Source of the DNA: Enteropsectra breve
Taxonomy: Eukaryota > Microsporidia
Reading direction: 5' to 3'
Assembly (NCBI GenBank): GCA_024243835.1
Contig: JALPMN010000611.1
Location: forward strand, 1-33,617
DNA: 33,617 nt
Shown here piece by piece: positions 1 to 8,291 of the stretch. The first letter of the stretch is position 1. Every line of letters begins with the position of its first letter. Position numbers and translations under genes: made by a program. Under the pieces are notes generated by a model, which ran no database searches, was not told where the DNA came from, and saw nothing but the letters and a program-made list of their open reading frames with translations.

Positions 1-597
1 AAGAGTGTAGAGAAAAAGGTTTATTTAGTAACAATCCAATCTGCATAATGGACAATGCTACTGTTGACTGTCAGATAATTTATATCATTTATAAATTCTC
101 TTTTCATTTTACCCATGCCGATAATAAATTCTTTAACGTCAGATAACATAGTTTTACAAGACGATATCTGAAAAAGCAACAGTTGCTGAAAAATCTGAAG
201 TATTTAAAAAGATAATAAAACTCATATTTTATTAGTTATTAGTCAGTTTGTATCTTTTTATTAGTTTGTTAGTTATTTTAGTTGGTGTTTTTACTATTTC
301 TATTGTTTCTTCTTTAGTTTTTTTCTCAAAGGGTCCCCCCTTGGTCAGTGTCCGGATTCTAAAGAAGCCCCGATATTTTTACAAAATTAACAATAGCTAA
401 AGAATACTCTTTTATAGTCTGAGGATAAATTTGTTGAATTCATTATCTCAGTGCATATAAAAAAATAAACAAAAATTTCATGATGGAAAATATGCAACGT
501 ACTGTATCAAATATCATAATCAAAAATGTGCGCGTTTTATTTTGAACGACAGGCTGAAAGACATGCCAAAGCAACAGTATAAGCAAATTTTAAAAAA
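1..597. other. AT-rich spacer before tRNA-Lys
   Basis: I see no protein gene here. A GC-richer patch lies at about 326-376, with an AAGGG/CCCTT hairpin near its start, inside otherwise very AT-rich DNA. A CCC-ATG at 112-117 opens only an 18-codon reading frame. Positions 592-597 are a T6 run on the minus strand that terminates the tRNA. Confidence 0.5.
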
Positions 598-670
598 CAC
601 CCGATGCGGGACTCGAACCCGCAGCCCTCAGATTAAGAGTCTGATGCTCTACCGATTGAGCCAACCGGGT
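598..670 (-). tRNA. tRNA-Lys(CTT)
   Basis: On the minus strand a full cloverleaf can be folded. The acceptor stem ACCCGGT pairs with ATCGGGT, with one G-T pair. The anticodon stem TCAGA/TCTGA encloses loop CTCTTAA, giving anticodon CTT (Lys, codon AAG). The T arm carries GGTTCGAGTCC. Base 598 would be discriminator G. No CCA is encoded and there is no intron. A run of six T follows on the minus strand (592-597), a normal RNA polymerase III terminator. Confidence 0.96.
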
Positions 671-936
671 TATTAAAACAATATTATGTTAAACTTATAG
701 GTTATAAAAACGATATAAGATGTTTATGTACAGAACAGCCGATAAAACGGGTTAGTTTAAACTACTTCCAAAAGACATTAAGTGAAATATTTATAAAGTT
801 TCAATATATGCTTTTTATAAATACAGCGATGCAAGTTCCTTTTCTGTAAACATTTTCGGTTAATGAAGGGCCAATTAAAACAGTGGATTTTAAATATGAA
901 ACATTCTGAAAAAAAGGATCAACAACACGGAGAGAA

Positions 937-1419
937 ATGGGGAATGTTTTGAGTTATTTTAAGAAGCCCCGCAAAATACTCATTCTGGGACCCAGAAATT
1001 CTGGCAGAACCTCTGTGTTCACACATGTCGCCCAAGTCTACAAATGCCTGCCAAAGATAAGCGTTAAAAAGCATTTTAATTTTCTCAAAATCAGGAACTG
1101 CAACATATGGGACCTTGCATCAGAATACGAGGCCTGCTGGTGTTTTTACTATGACAATGCAGCTGCGGTGGTCTTTGTGTTCGATGTGACAGATACTGCA
1201 GAGAGCATGCGGCTGTTAGAAGAGGCATGCTATGCCAAAGAGCTTAGAAATAGCATATTTTTGCTAATATTGAACAAAATAGAAGACGTCTATGGAGATG
1301 TATACGAAGATGCCTCACAGCTGCTAAAATACAAAAAACACTGCATTTTAAGGCTTTGCAATAATGCAGATCTGAGAGAAATAGAGACAGGCATCAATTG
1401 GATATTTAAACACGTTTGA
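937..1419 (+). CDS. Arf-like small GTPase with degenerate switch motifs
   Basis: This 160-aa protein has the layout of an Arf/Arl GTPase. It starts Met-Gly-Asn, a possible N-myristoylation site, and has a short amphipathic N-terminus. The P-loop is GPRNSGRT (residues 18-25), with Arg in place of the usual Lys. The WD of the switch II strand is at 58-59, a VFVFDVTD strand is near 79-86, NKIE at 113-116 stands where NKxD is expected, and the C-terminus GINWIF resembles Arf GLDWL. Family Arfs are about 180 aa and work in vesicle traffic on Golgi and endosomal membranes. The usual switch I Thr, the DxxG glycine and the catalytic Gln are not present (DLASE instead of DVGGQ). It may therefore bind nucleotide weakly and not hydrolyse it. 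Fold assignment is fairly sure; the exact orthologue (Arl, Sar1 or SRP receptor beta type) is not. Confidence 0.7.
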   Translation: MGNVLSYFKKPRKILILGPRNSGRTSVFTHVAQVYKCLPKISVKKHFNFLKIRNCNIWDLASEYEACWCFYYDNAAAVVFVFDVTDTAESMRLLEEACYAKELRNSIFLLILNKIEDVYGDVYEDASQLLKYKKHCILRLCNNADLREIETGINWIFKHV

Positions 1420-1904
1420 CAGGAGTCAAAAAGCTAATGCTTATGATTTAAACTAAAACCTTCGTAGCCGATCCATTAATAGAGAATCTGATGGGTGCTG
1501 TGGTTACTATTCATGTGGAAATTGACAATAAAACTATTTGCAAATTTTTTAAACATTTACTTTTGAGGAAATAATCCAAATAATTTTATTAAGAAATTAA
1601 CTTTGTGGAGAAAAATGCTTGTTGCAATGAACATAGATGCATATGAGCGTCTCGTACTCTAATTAAAGATGTTTTGTGTCAACAAACTAGCTATACTTTT
1701 GTTTACACTATTCCTTTGTATATTTTAAGCAGTAGCGCAGCTAAAGCAGGGCCGAATTAGCATTTAAGAAGCCCTTCTATATTTGTGTTATTTTTTAAAG
1801 TACTATCACCCTTTGTATGAGAGAGCATATTATTGTTTTAAGCCACCTTTGTTTCTTCTACTGATCTGCACCACAAAAACTACTTCCTGTAATTCAAAGT
1901 GTCT
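1420..1904. other. Spacer without recognisable gene
   Basis: This AT-rich spacer separates two plus-strand genes. I see no RNA gene and no convincing ORF. Confidence 0.5.
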
Positions 1905-1918
1905 AAAATTTTACCCCT
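1905..1918 (+). promoter_or_regulatory. AAATTT plus CCCC start signal
   Basis: AAAATTTTACCCCT lies directly before the ATG at 1919. It combines the AAATTT-like and CCC-like blocks known upstream of microsporidian genes, and it supports this start and the reality of the small gene behind it. Confidence 0.6.
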
Positions 1919-2365
1919 ATGGAAGATACCTACGATGATAATCAAGTAAGCCTGGACGATATTAATGTAATTGCAGAAGACATAAATGATAAAATTTTGG
2001 ACATAGATACACTGGAAATATACAAGTACCCGCACCATGTTGCTTGCAAAACTGAAAAATCTAAAAACATCCAAGAGTTTGAAAAATTCGTGAGCTTTGA
2101 TCCTTCAAACACAGACGCAGACGTGAATGAACTAGCAGTTAACTATAAAGACATTAATTTTTCATTCAACAGGATTTCTGCTGATACAGATGACTACAAG
2201 GCCTATATGTTGCTTGCGAAGGAGGTTGTAGATGGAGATAAGAAGGGTTTGATGGTCGTGGTTGATGCATCTGGCGTTATTTTCGTGATAACAGCAAAAG
2301 TCTCTGCGATGCGCCAACTTAACTTAGATATTCTTAAAGTTATTTATCCAGATTCACAATATTAA
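1919..2365 (+). CDS. Unknown acidic protein, 148 aa
   Basis: I do not recognise the family. The protein is strongly acidic in its first 35 residues and through about residue 75. Its C-terminal half looks like a small globular alpha/beta domain: a helix with YKAYMLLAKEVVDG, then two hydrophobic strands around LMVVVDASGVIFVITAKV (about residues 110-128), then a final helix. There is no signal peptide or membrane span. The start is chosen because the CCCC block touches the ATG. An overlapping minus-strand ORF is judged to be a shadow. Confidence 0.65.
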   Translation: MEDTYDDNQVSLDDINVIAEDINDKILDIDTLEIYKYPHHVACKTEKSKNIQEFEKFVSFDPSNTDADVNELAVNYKDINFSFNRISADTDDYKAYMLLAKEVVDGDKKGLMVVVDASGVIFVITAKVSAMRQLNLDILKVIYPDSQY

Positions 2366-3029
2366 ACAGTTATCTTACGTTTGAAGGGGGAGTATTTTGT
2401 TGGGCAGGACTTCTTAATTTTTAAGCCAGAGTCGTTTGAACTAGGAGAGTCATTTTTTATTTATTTGTGTTAAAGAATATTTTTCTCATTTACATTTAAT
2501 TATCCAAGTTTATTTAGTGGTTTTATGATTTAAAGAATCTACTTATGTCGCCAAAACTTGCTGCAAATATAAAACTTATAGCCTATGCGCATAGCAGACT
2601 AAGCATGGAGATTGTGCATAAATTTCTATCACAGCAGGTAGCCAATAATAAGAGTAACAATCTTGCAGGTGTAAGTGTCGTGTTTTTGATTGTACGGTGG
2701 CTTTTACAAAAGATAACTTTATAAATCCTTAATCCATCCAAGAGTAACTTGTTCATGCTTATAATCATAAATTAGTCGGTCTTGCGCATAAGTTTCAATA
2801 TGTGTTCAGATACTAGAGGTTTGATTTTCGTATGCATAGCAATAAAAGTATCAATGCTACGAACAAACGCTCAATTTCATTAAGTCACTCAAAATAAAAT
2901 GCGTGGAAGACAGTCATTATATGTACAAATAAAGTTAGAACAACTATTGTGCGAACAGTAGTTTGAATTAGAGTTTTATCCAACATAAGAAATATCTATT
3001 CTTTATATCAGTTTAAAATATTATTTTTA
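2366..3029. other. Long spacer before tRNA-Thr
   Basis: I see no convincing gene. A perfect 12-nt palindrome, CTATGCGCATAG, sits at 2583-2594. A 61-codon minus-strand ORF (2583-2768) lacks start signals and family resemblance. Confidence 0.45.
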
Positions 3030-3101
3030 GCCGTCATAGCTCAGTGGTTAGAGCGTTTGTTTAGTAAACAAAAGGTCTCGCGTTCAAATCGCGGTGATGG
3101 C
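3030..3101 (+). tRNA. tRNA-Thr(AGT)
   Basis: The acceptor stem GCCGTCA pairs with TGATGGC, with one G-T pair. The anticodon stem TTTGT/ACAAA encloses loop TTAGTAA, giving anticodon AGT (Thr; A34 normally becomes inosine). The D arm is TAGCTCAGTGGTTAGAGC and the T arm has GTTCAAATC. A T6 terminator follows at 3102-3107. It has no intron and no encoded CCA. Confidence 0.96.
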
Positions 3102-3488
3102 TTTTTTGCAAAATATTTTTGAGAAAGCGCTGGTGAAATGCTAATAGACATCGCTTGAAAGTGAACAATAATCTCAGAAATGGGTGAACAATTCTGTCGC
3201 TGATAAAAACTTTTTAAATGTGTTTTAGTTTAATTTTTATGCTGGGATAATTAGCAAAGACTTTGTGAATATCTTTTACGAATCGTTCAATCATCTGAAG
3301 CATTATAAGCCTACGAACTTTTGTTTCAAAGAACAAATATGCTACCACTGTACTCACAGCAAAATATTTTTTATCTCAAAAGATGTCTCTAATAAGCTCA
3401 TTTTCCCATGTACTATATATTCTCCAAAGCTACTAAACTATTCTCATTTTTCTTCCGAAAGAATTTTATTTTTTCATACTAAGACTCC
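3102..3488. other. Spacer with an in-frame short upstream ORF
   Basis: The spacer lies between tRNA-Thr and the Dph2-like gene. A CCC-ATG at 3405-3410 opens a 24-codon ORF ending with TAA at 3480-3482, in the same frame as and 6 nt before the Dph2 ATG at 3489. A GTG-started 86-codon ORF over this region is not supported by any start signal. Confidence 0.45.
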
Positions 3489-4460
3489 ATGGATTACAGC
3501 TACTATGAGAATTTTTCGGAGATAGCAGTGCTTTTCTCAGAAAAGTATTCGCAAGAAGCTGACACTGCTTATGGCCAGCTTACTGCTGTATTTCCGCTCA
3601 AAGAGATCTATTTAGTCAGCAAAAATGACGTTATGTGCCCGCTTAAATGTAAAGCATTTCAGTCATATCTGATCTTCGGCAGCTGCTGTCCAATCCATAG
3701 CTTCACAAATGCACAGTATCACAAGATTCCGCTTCCTGAAGAATATAGAATGAAGATCTCAGAGCACACCGGGCCGGTATATGTTGATTCCATTTACCAG
3801 AGCGATATTCCAATAACCCCAGTTATGCATCAAGATAAAAGCCAGGAATCCAACGATGTATCAAGTGCACCAATACTTGTCGTCTCTGAAAATCAAAGAA
3901 TAGTCGACTATTTTAATTACAGATGTGAAGAAACGCTGCCTGTATCTGATAGCACTACACTCAAGAACCGGATGCGCTACTTGATGAAAGAAAATATGAA
4001 CGGAAGCAAAATAAAAAGCAAAAAGATATTTGGGGTGGTTTACACCCATCCAGACTATGAGCCTATTGCCGATAATATTGTAAAAAGAATAAATACTGTT
4101 GCACGAGCGTATAGAATATATTTACGAGACCTGAGTTATGAAAGACTTATCAGTATCGACAATATTGAGTGTCTTGTGCTAGTTGATTGCCCCGTATTTG
4201 AGTGTACGATCAGCTTGCACATTCCTGTAATTTCACCGTTCAGCGTGGAGTGTGGCTTTTCGGACCAGTGGAAAGACTCTTATGATAGAAACTACGCAAA
4301 GGAGATCAGCACATGCACATCACTGGCCGTAAATAGCTATGCAGGCGAAATAATGCTTAGCAGGGACTATCAGGGTGTGCCATATAGAAATGATGAAGAG
4401 AATACCAAAATAGAGATTGGACAGAAGGGGATAGCATCGAAATATGAAAAGGAATTTTAA
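3489..4460 (+). CDS. DPH2: Dph2-like diphthamide biosynthesis protein
   Basis: This 323-aa protein resembles the Dph1/Dph2 (DPH2 superfamily) fold. Family members take part in the first step of diphthamide synthesis on elongation factor 2, transferring the 3-amino-3-carboxypropyl group of S-adenosylmethionine to a histidine. Visible signatures are an N-terminal domain with FGSCCPIHSF (63-72), a middle strand GVVYTHPDY (182-190), and a C-terminal domain with LVLVDCPVFECT followed by IPVISPFSVECGF (229-257). The last part matches the family's GC-EN...PV-TPFE region. Yeast Dph2 is about 530 aa, so this is a compact version. Cysteines at 50 or 54, 66/67 and 234 are candidates for the iron-sulfur ligands. 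Dph2 rather than Dph1 is inferred from the divergence; a Dph1 partner is not in the window. ATG 3489 lies just ahead of the conserved domain. Confidence 0.75.
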   Translation: MDYSYYENFSEIAVLFSEKYSQEADTAYGQLTAVFPLKEIYLVSKNDVMCPLKCKAFQSYLIFGSCCPIHSFTNAQYHKIPLPEEYRMKISEHTGPVYVDSIYQSDIPITPVMHQDKSQESNDVSSAPILVVSENQRIVDYFNYRCEETLPVSDSTTLKNRMRYLMKENMNGSKIKSKKIFGVVYTHPDYEPIADNIVKRINTVARAYRIYLRDLSYERLISIDNIECLVLVDCPVFECTISLHIPVISPFSVECGFSDQWKDSYDRNYAKEISTCTSLAVNSYAGEIMLSRDYQGVPYRNDEENTKIEIGQKGIASKYEKEF

Positions 4461-4701
4461 AATAAAACAATTAGAATTAATTCTTTCACTTTATATCTGT
4501 ATGGTAAATGTATAAGTTGTTTGCAGGAAATAAAAGAAATTAGGTTATTCACTTGCCATATCCTGAGGGATGCAAAGAAGAGCTGCTAATTGCATGCTAA
4601 TAACTTCATCTGCGCACATGGCTGGTTGTACGCTATTTGGCGACAGGAAAAGTAAAATAGTCTCGGTTAGAAAAAATAAGCTAATTTTTATTTACTTAGT
4701 T

Positions 4702-5259
4702 TTACCGTCTAATCATCTTTCTTATGAGGCCTATAAGCTTGGTGCTGGCACATTCTGGCGGATATATCGTTCTTTCAGCTGTCTTAACATTATTCTTGTG
4801 CTTCTTGTTTTCTTTCTTAATGGCTCTCTTTTCCTGCACTTCGCCCAGATATTTGGCATAACGGTAGAGATAAATTAAAACATCGCCCAGGAAAAAAATG
4901 CAGAGCGCTGAAAACAGCAGCTGCGCCGCATGTGTTTTGTAGTTTTTATGGCTGTCAAGGTAGTACCATTTCGAGTCCTTCAGAAAGCGGTCGTATTCCG
5001 CACGGCTGTCAATCAAGAATGAGAATCCTGTCTGTACAAGATCGCTGTACACCTCCTTTGCCATTCCCTTAAGCGGTTTTCCTCTCATAAATTTACGGTA
5101 CGCCTTTTTGATTTTCTGTTCAGTGGTGTTTTCGCTCAGCCCGAAAAAATCATAGAAGGTGGAGGAGTTTGTGAGCCTGTGCAGCTGTTCTGATTTTTGT
5201 TTGATGAGGTTCAGTGAATCCAGGGCCATTACAGCACTTATAAGCAATGATAGAAACAT
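4702..5259 (-). CDS. J-like ER membrane protein lacking HPD
   Basis: This 185-aa protein begins with a hydrophobic signal-like segment (residues 1-13). A J-like domain follows (about 34-95): YDFFGLSENTTEQKIKKAYRKF matches helices I and II of DnaJ domains. The HPD tripeptide that stimulates Hsp70 ATPase is missing; the loop reads MRGKPLKG. A single membrane span is at about 112-131, followed by a very basic tail. The shape resembles ER DnaJ-type proteins such as Erj5, or Sec63-like auxiliary factors. Without HPD it should not activate Hsp70 in the usual way, so a structural or decoy role is possible (inference). The start has GCCC two bases before the ATG and an AAATTT block upstream. It converges with the Dph2-like gene. 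Confidence 0.65.
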   Translation of the reverse strand: MFLSLLISAVMALDSLNLIKQKSEQLHRLTNSSTFYDFFGLSENTTEQKIKKAYRKFMRGKPLKGMAKEVYSDLVQTGFSFLIDSRAEYDRFLKDSKWYYLDSHKNYKTHAAQLLFSALCIFFLGDVLIYLYRYAKYLGEVQEKRAIKKENKKHKNNVKTAERTIYPPECASTKLIGLIRKMIRR

Positions 5260-5278
5260 ATGGGCGAAAATTTTTAAA
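5260..5278 (-). promoter_or_regulatory. AAATTT plus CCC start signal of the J-like gene
   Basis: Read on the minus strand, TTAAAAATTTTCGCCCAT immediately precedes the ATG at 5259. Both known microsporidian blocks are present. Confidence 0.6.
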
Positions 5279-6196
5279 GATATTTGTTAACTACGGAAGA
5301 ACCAGTCTTAAAAGCACAAATGCAGACAGGCCAAACTCTTATTTGAACTGCAAAGTTATCAGCCTTAGCTTTACCATAAGCAAATGAGAGTGGTGCCATT
5401 ATAATCTTAAATTCTTCAGCTTTTTTCTGCCCTTTAAAATGCTCTTTAAGATTACGCATTGCATTAGCGTATTGATCACTTCTATGTATAACTTTCTATT
5501 CTATAAATGAAAACTACCTCATTCTATTTGGAAAATCAATTTAAAGCTGCAAAAAGAATAAATGAACATCGTTTGACTAGACGCCTGCAAAAATACTCTG
5601 CCTAATTGCAATATATCGTTATTCAATGCTGTTTCTCCAAATCCACGAATGATATTTTTTCCTAAGAATGCGAATATTAAAGCGCTTTTATTTCACAGTT
5701 AATATTTTAGCTACTTACACAGAAATATATTGTTTATTCCTTGACTGATTTGTGAAAGAACTGTCCATAAGGTATTACAGATACAGATGAAATGCATGTG
5801 GTAAGAATAGTAGGTTGATAGAGACTTAATATTAATTTTCTAGCAAATAGCATCCAAGCAGAGCATCATCAGAATTAGCTTGGATCTTAAGAAAGCTTTT
5901 GTTCTCAGAAAGAGCTCATTCATGAGCACGTTTCTGTTATTTTACGGGCATGCTAGATACTTCTTGTGTGCCAATTATCTCGCTGCTTTACAAACTTAAC
6001 CTGGTTTTTCCTTGTAATCAATTTTATATTGATTAATCTACACATTGAGTAGCTTAGGAACGCAATATAACAGGAAAAGATCTGCCAAAGTAGAGAAACG
6101 CTATCAGATAAGCATCCCATTTTAGCATGCGTAAACTAAAACTGATATTAAATCATAAATACTTTCTTTAATTTATGACGCATAAAAAGTTCCCTC
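5279..6196. other. Longest geneless stretch (about 0.9 kb)
   Basis: I find no supported gene. A 61-codon minus-strand ORF at 5274-5459 has no start signal and no recognisable family. The rest is AT-rich with many stops on both strands. A non-coding RNA cannot be excluded by eye. Confidence 0.4.
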
Positions 6197-6197
6197 T

Positions 6198-6243
6198 ATA
6201 AAATTTTTAAAATTTTTATATAGAAAACTTATAGTAAGCCCAT
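6198..6243 (+). promoter_or_regulatory. AAATTT tandem block plus CCC before the HMG gene
   Basis: AAATTTTTAAAATTTTTATA at 6201-6220 is followed by CCC at 6239-6241 and the ATG at 6244. The same double AAATTTT block occurs before the eL30 gene (32271-32290), a signal associated with highly expressed genes in microsporidia. Confidence 0.65.
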
Positions 6244-6747
6244 ATGGTTAAGAAAATGAAAGATAAGAATGCTCCAAAGAAGCCAAAGACCAGTTTTTTG
6301 TTATTTGGAGAAGACAAGAGGAGTCAGGATCCAGCATTAAAAGCAATGAAGATAAATGAACAGGCAGCTATTATTGCCAAGCAGTGGAAGGAAATCAGCC
6401 CTGAAGAGAAGGAAAAGTATGTGCAGAAGGCTGAAGAGCTTAAAAAGGATTATACCGTGAGAAAGGCCGAGTATGAAAAGACTGACGACTACAAGAACTT
6501 CCTGGAGGCATCGAAGGCCAGCAAGAGCAAGAAGGAGGGAATAACCAAGAAGGCAAAGAAGACTGGAAAGGCAAAGGAAGAGGGCTATGATGCATTTGTA
6601 AATGAGATGAAGGATGCATCGAATGATGAAAATGATTTAGAGCTTGCAGGAAAGTCCTTCAAGGAGAGATGCGCGGTTAAATGGAGCCGTCTTTCAGCAG
6701 AAGAGAAGAAGAACTATGCCCAGGAAGAAGCTGAAGAATCTGATTAA
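6244..6747 (+). CDS. HMG-box chromatin protein
   Basis: This 167-aa, very basic protein has a clear HMGB/Nhp6-type box at about residues 9-80: APKKPKTSFLLFGEDKR, then AIIAKQWKEISPEEKEKY and the third helix. Such proteins bend DNA non-specifically and help nucleosome remodelling. A second, degenerate box is visible at about 113-163 (GYDAFVNEMK ... CAVKWSRLSAEEKKNYAQ), joined by a Lys-rich linker, so the layout is like HMGB1/2 rather than single-box Nhp6. The C-terminus is short and acidic. The strong AAATTT signal suggests high expression (inference). It converges with the alpha-SNAP gene. Confidence 0.92.
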   Translation: MVKKMKDKNAPKKPKTSFLLFGEDKRSQDPALKAMKINEQAAIIAKQWKEISPEEKEKYVQKAEELKKDYTVRKAEYEKTDDYKNFLEASKASKSKKEGITKKAKKTGKAKEEGYDAFVNEMKDASNDENDLELAGKSFKERCAVKWSRLSAEEKKNYAQEEAEESD

Positions 6748-7079
6748 ATAATTTTCTTTTAAGGAGTTTCTAAGTTGTAAATCTTTATTCAAGTGAGTTG
6801 AGATATCCTTAATTTATTTGTTTTACCTATCTTTGTGCTTGAAATTTTAAGCCAAATATCTAGTGCGCGTCTTCTAGATATAACGATGCACATCAACATG
6901 AAACCTAGTTAAATGTTGTAGAGATGACTATTTAAAAATACCAAGAGGTTTTTGGATGAATACAATAGAAATAGAAATTCGTCTTTTCAAAATGGCTTAA
7001 CTTTAAAAAATGGTTTATAAAGAAATTGAAAATTTACTCAAACACTTCTAGATCTGCAAATAAGAACTTTATATTTAAT
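6748..7079. other. Spacer between convergent genes
   Basis: This AT-rich shared 3' region contains no gene that I can see. Confidence 0.5.
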
Positions 7080-7847
7080 TTAGCAGATATCATTTTCTGG
7101 TGAACACTTTGCTTTTGCTATTTTAAAAACCTGCGCGGCATAGTCAGGTAGAAAATTATCTTTTTCAAATTCTTCTAGTTTCGCAAGAGCTTCTTCTCGG
7201 GACTTGTTGATGTAAATCAAGGCCAGTTCTTCCGGCTCGGTATCATTCAGCCCGCGCCCCTCGATGGCCATTAGCAGCTGCATGCAGAGCGCAGAGTATT
7301 TTATTTGCAGTTTAGAAAATAGCTCGATTGCATCGCTAATGCGTTCGTACCGCAGGGTTTCCTTAAGGCATTTCTTTCTTGATTCCTTGAGATGATAGGG
7401 GCACTGTGGGTCCTTTTCGAGCACCAAAATGGCGCTGGTGTAGTATTTGATTGATCGCTCATCTCCCGCAGCTTCTGCCTTTTCAGCGGCATTCTGAAAG
7501 CTCTGGCCTGCATACATCAGCTTCCCTGCACTTTCTAAGTTTTTTGCTTGTAGCTCAATGTAGCTTAGCGCCTTTTCCAGATCTTCCGAAAATATATTTC
7601 CTAGCTTTTCGTACATCTCTGCTGCACGAAAGAATCCGTATTCTGATTTGAGCATTAGATACGTCCTGGCCGATTCATTTAAATAGTGTTCTTTCTCCTC
7701 CAGTTCTTGCACGCTGTCAGAAACGTGCTCAAACAATTCTGCAGATGCAATATAGTCAGGCGTTGTAAAGAGACTCATAAACGCGTTTCTTTTTTTACGA
7801 AGCTTTTCAGCCTGTTTTACGTTTTTCTCTACGTTCAGAGACGACAT
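7080..7847 (-). CDS. SEC17: Alpha-SNAP / Sec17-like SNARE disassembly adaptor
   Basis: This 255-aa, all-helical, TPR-like protein resembles alpha-SNAP, the adaptor that recruits NSF/Sec18 ATPase to SNARE complexes after membrane fusion. Supporting features are helical repeats with AAEMYEKLGNIF and an AGQSFQNAAEKAEAAGD repeat. There is also an N-terminal part in which a short FMSLFTTPDY loop, like the membrane-attaching loop of SNAPs, precedes the first paired helices. The length is close to the 290 aa typical of the family. No CCC block touches the ATG at 7847, so the start rests on the domain fit. A generic TPR protein is the alternative. Confidence 0.6.
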   Translation of the reverse strand: MSSLNVEKNVKQAEKLRKKRNAFMSLFTTPDYIASAELFEHVSDSVQELEEKEHYLNESARTYLMLKSEYGFFRAAEMYEKLGNIFSEDLEKALSYIELQAKNLESAGKLMYAGQSFQNAAEKAEAAGDERSIKYYTSAILVLEKDPQCPYHLKESRKKCLKETLRYERISDAIELFSKLQIKYSALCMQLLMAIEGRGLNDTEPEELALIYINKSREEALAKLEEFEKDNFLPDYAAQVFKIAKAKCSPENDIC

Positions 7848-8291
7848 CTAAGAGGCACTATAAAAATAAAAACATTTGCAAATTCTTGCAGCAATTTTCT
7901 TTAATAAGCAGCCCAAATACGGCTTATAGTCAAATGAAAAAGTTGATGACAATAATATAAAGATGATGGCTGATATTTACTGCTCTTTAGCCAGTGCTTT
8001 TAATAGAATGCTTCTTCTGGGAGCCAATTATAAAACATAATGTCGGCGTAAATCATATGAAAGGCTATTTATCTAACAAAATGGCTTATATAAACAATAC
8101 ATAACGATTGTTAAGAATTATAAGATACAAAAGGTAGATTATTAACGTGCCGCTTTAAATAAATAGTTATGAATATGTTTTTACTTAGAAAAAACATCTA
8201 TTTATAACATTTTTGTACTAAAATAATGAGAAAAAAGCATTGGCCGCGAACTTTTGTATTGTAAATTATTTATTAAATATATTTGCTTGGA
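7848..8291. other. Spacer between alpha-SNAP and helicase genes
   Basis: I see nothing that can be called here; the stretch is AT-rich with dense stops. Confidence 0.5.

Noticed and set aside
115..171. 18-codon ORF directly behind a CCC (112-114)
   Set aside because: It is too short to judge and may be chance, since nothing in the frames beyond it continues a protein.
2415..2440. AATTTTTAAG stretch resembling an snRNA Sm site
   Set aside because: Such A/T strings are common here, and no flanking stems or U-snRNA core sequences were found.
2583..2768. 61-codon minus-strand ORF
   Set aside because: Its composition is that of spacer DNA, with no start signal and no family.
3265..3525. 86-codon plus-strand ORF before the Dph2-like gene
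   Set aside because: It starts with GTG, has no start signal, overlaps the Dph2 start in another frame and shows no domain.
4570..4878. 102-codon plus-strand ORF
   Set aside because: It overlaps the 3' part of the J-like gene on the opposite strand, and its hydrophobic stretch mirrors the charged tail codons of that gene.
5274..5459. 61-codon minus-strand ORF upstream of the J-like gene
   Set aside because: It has no CCC/AAATTT signal and no recognisable sequence, and it would occupy the J-like gene's promoter.
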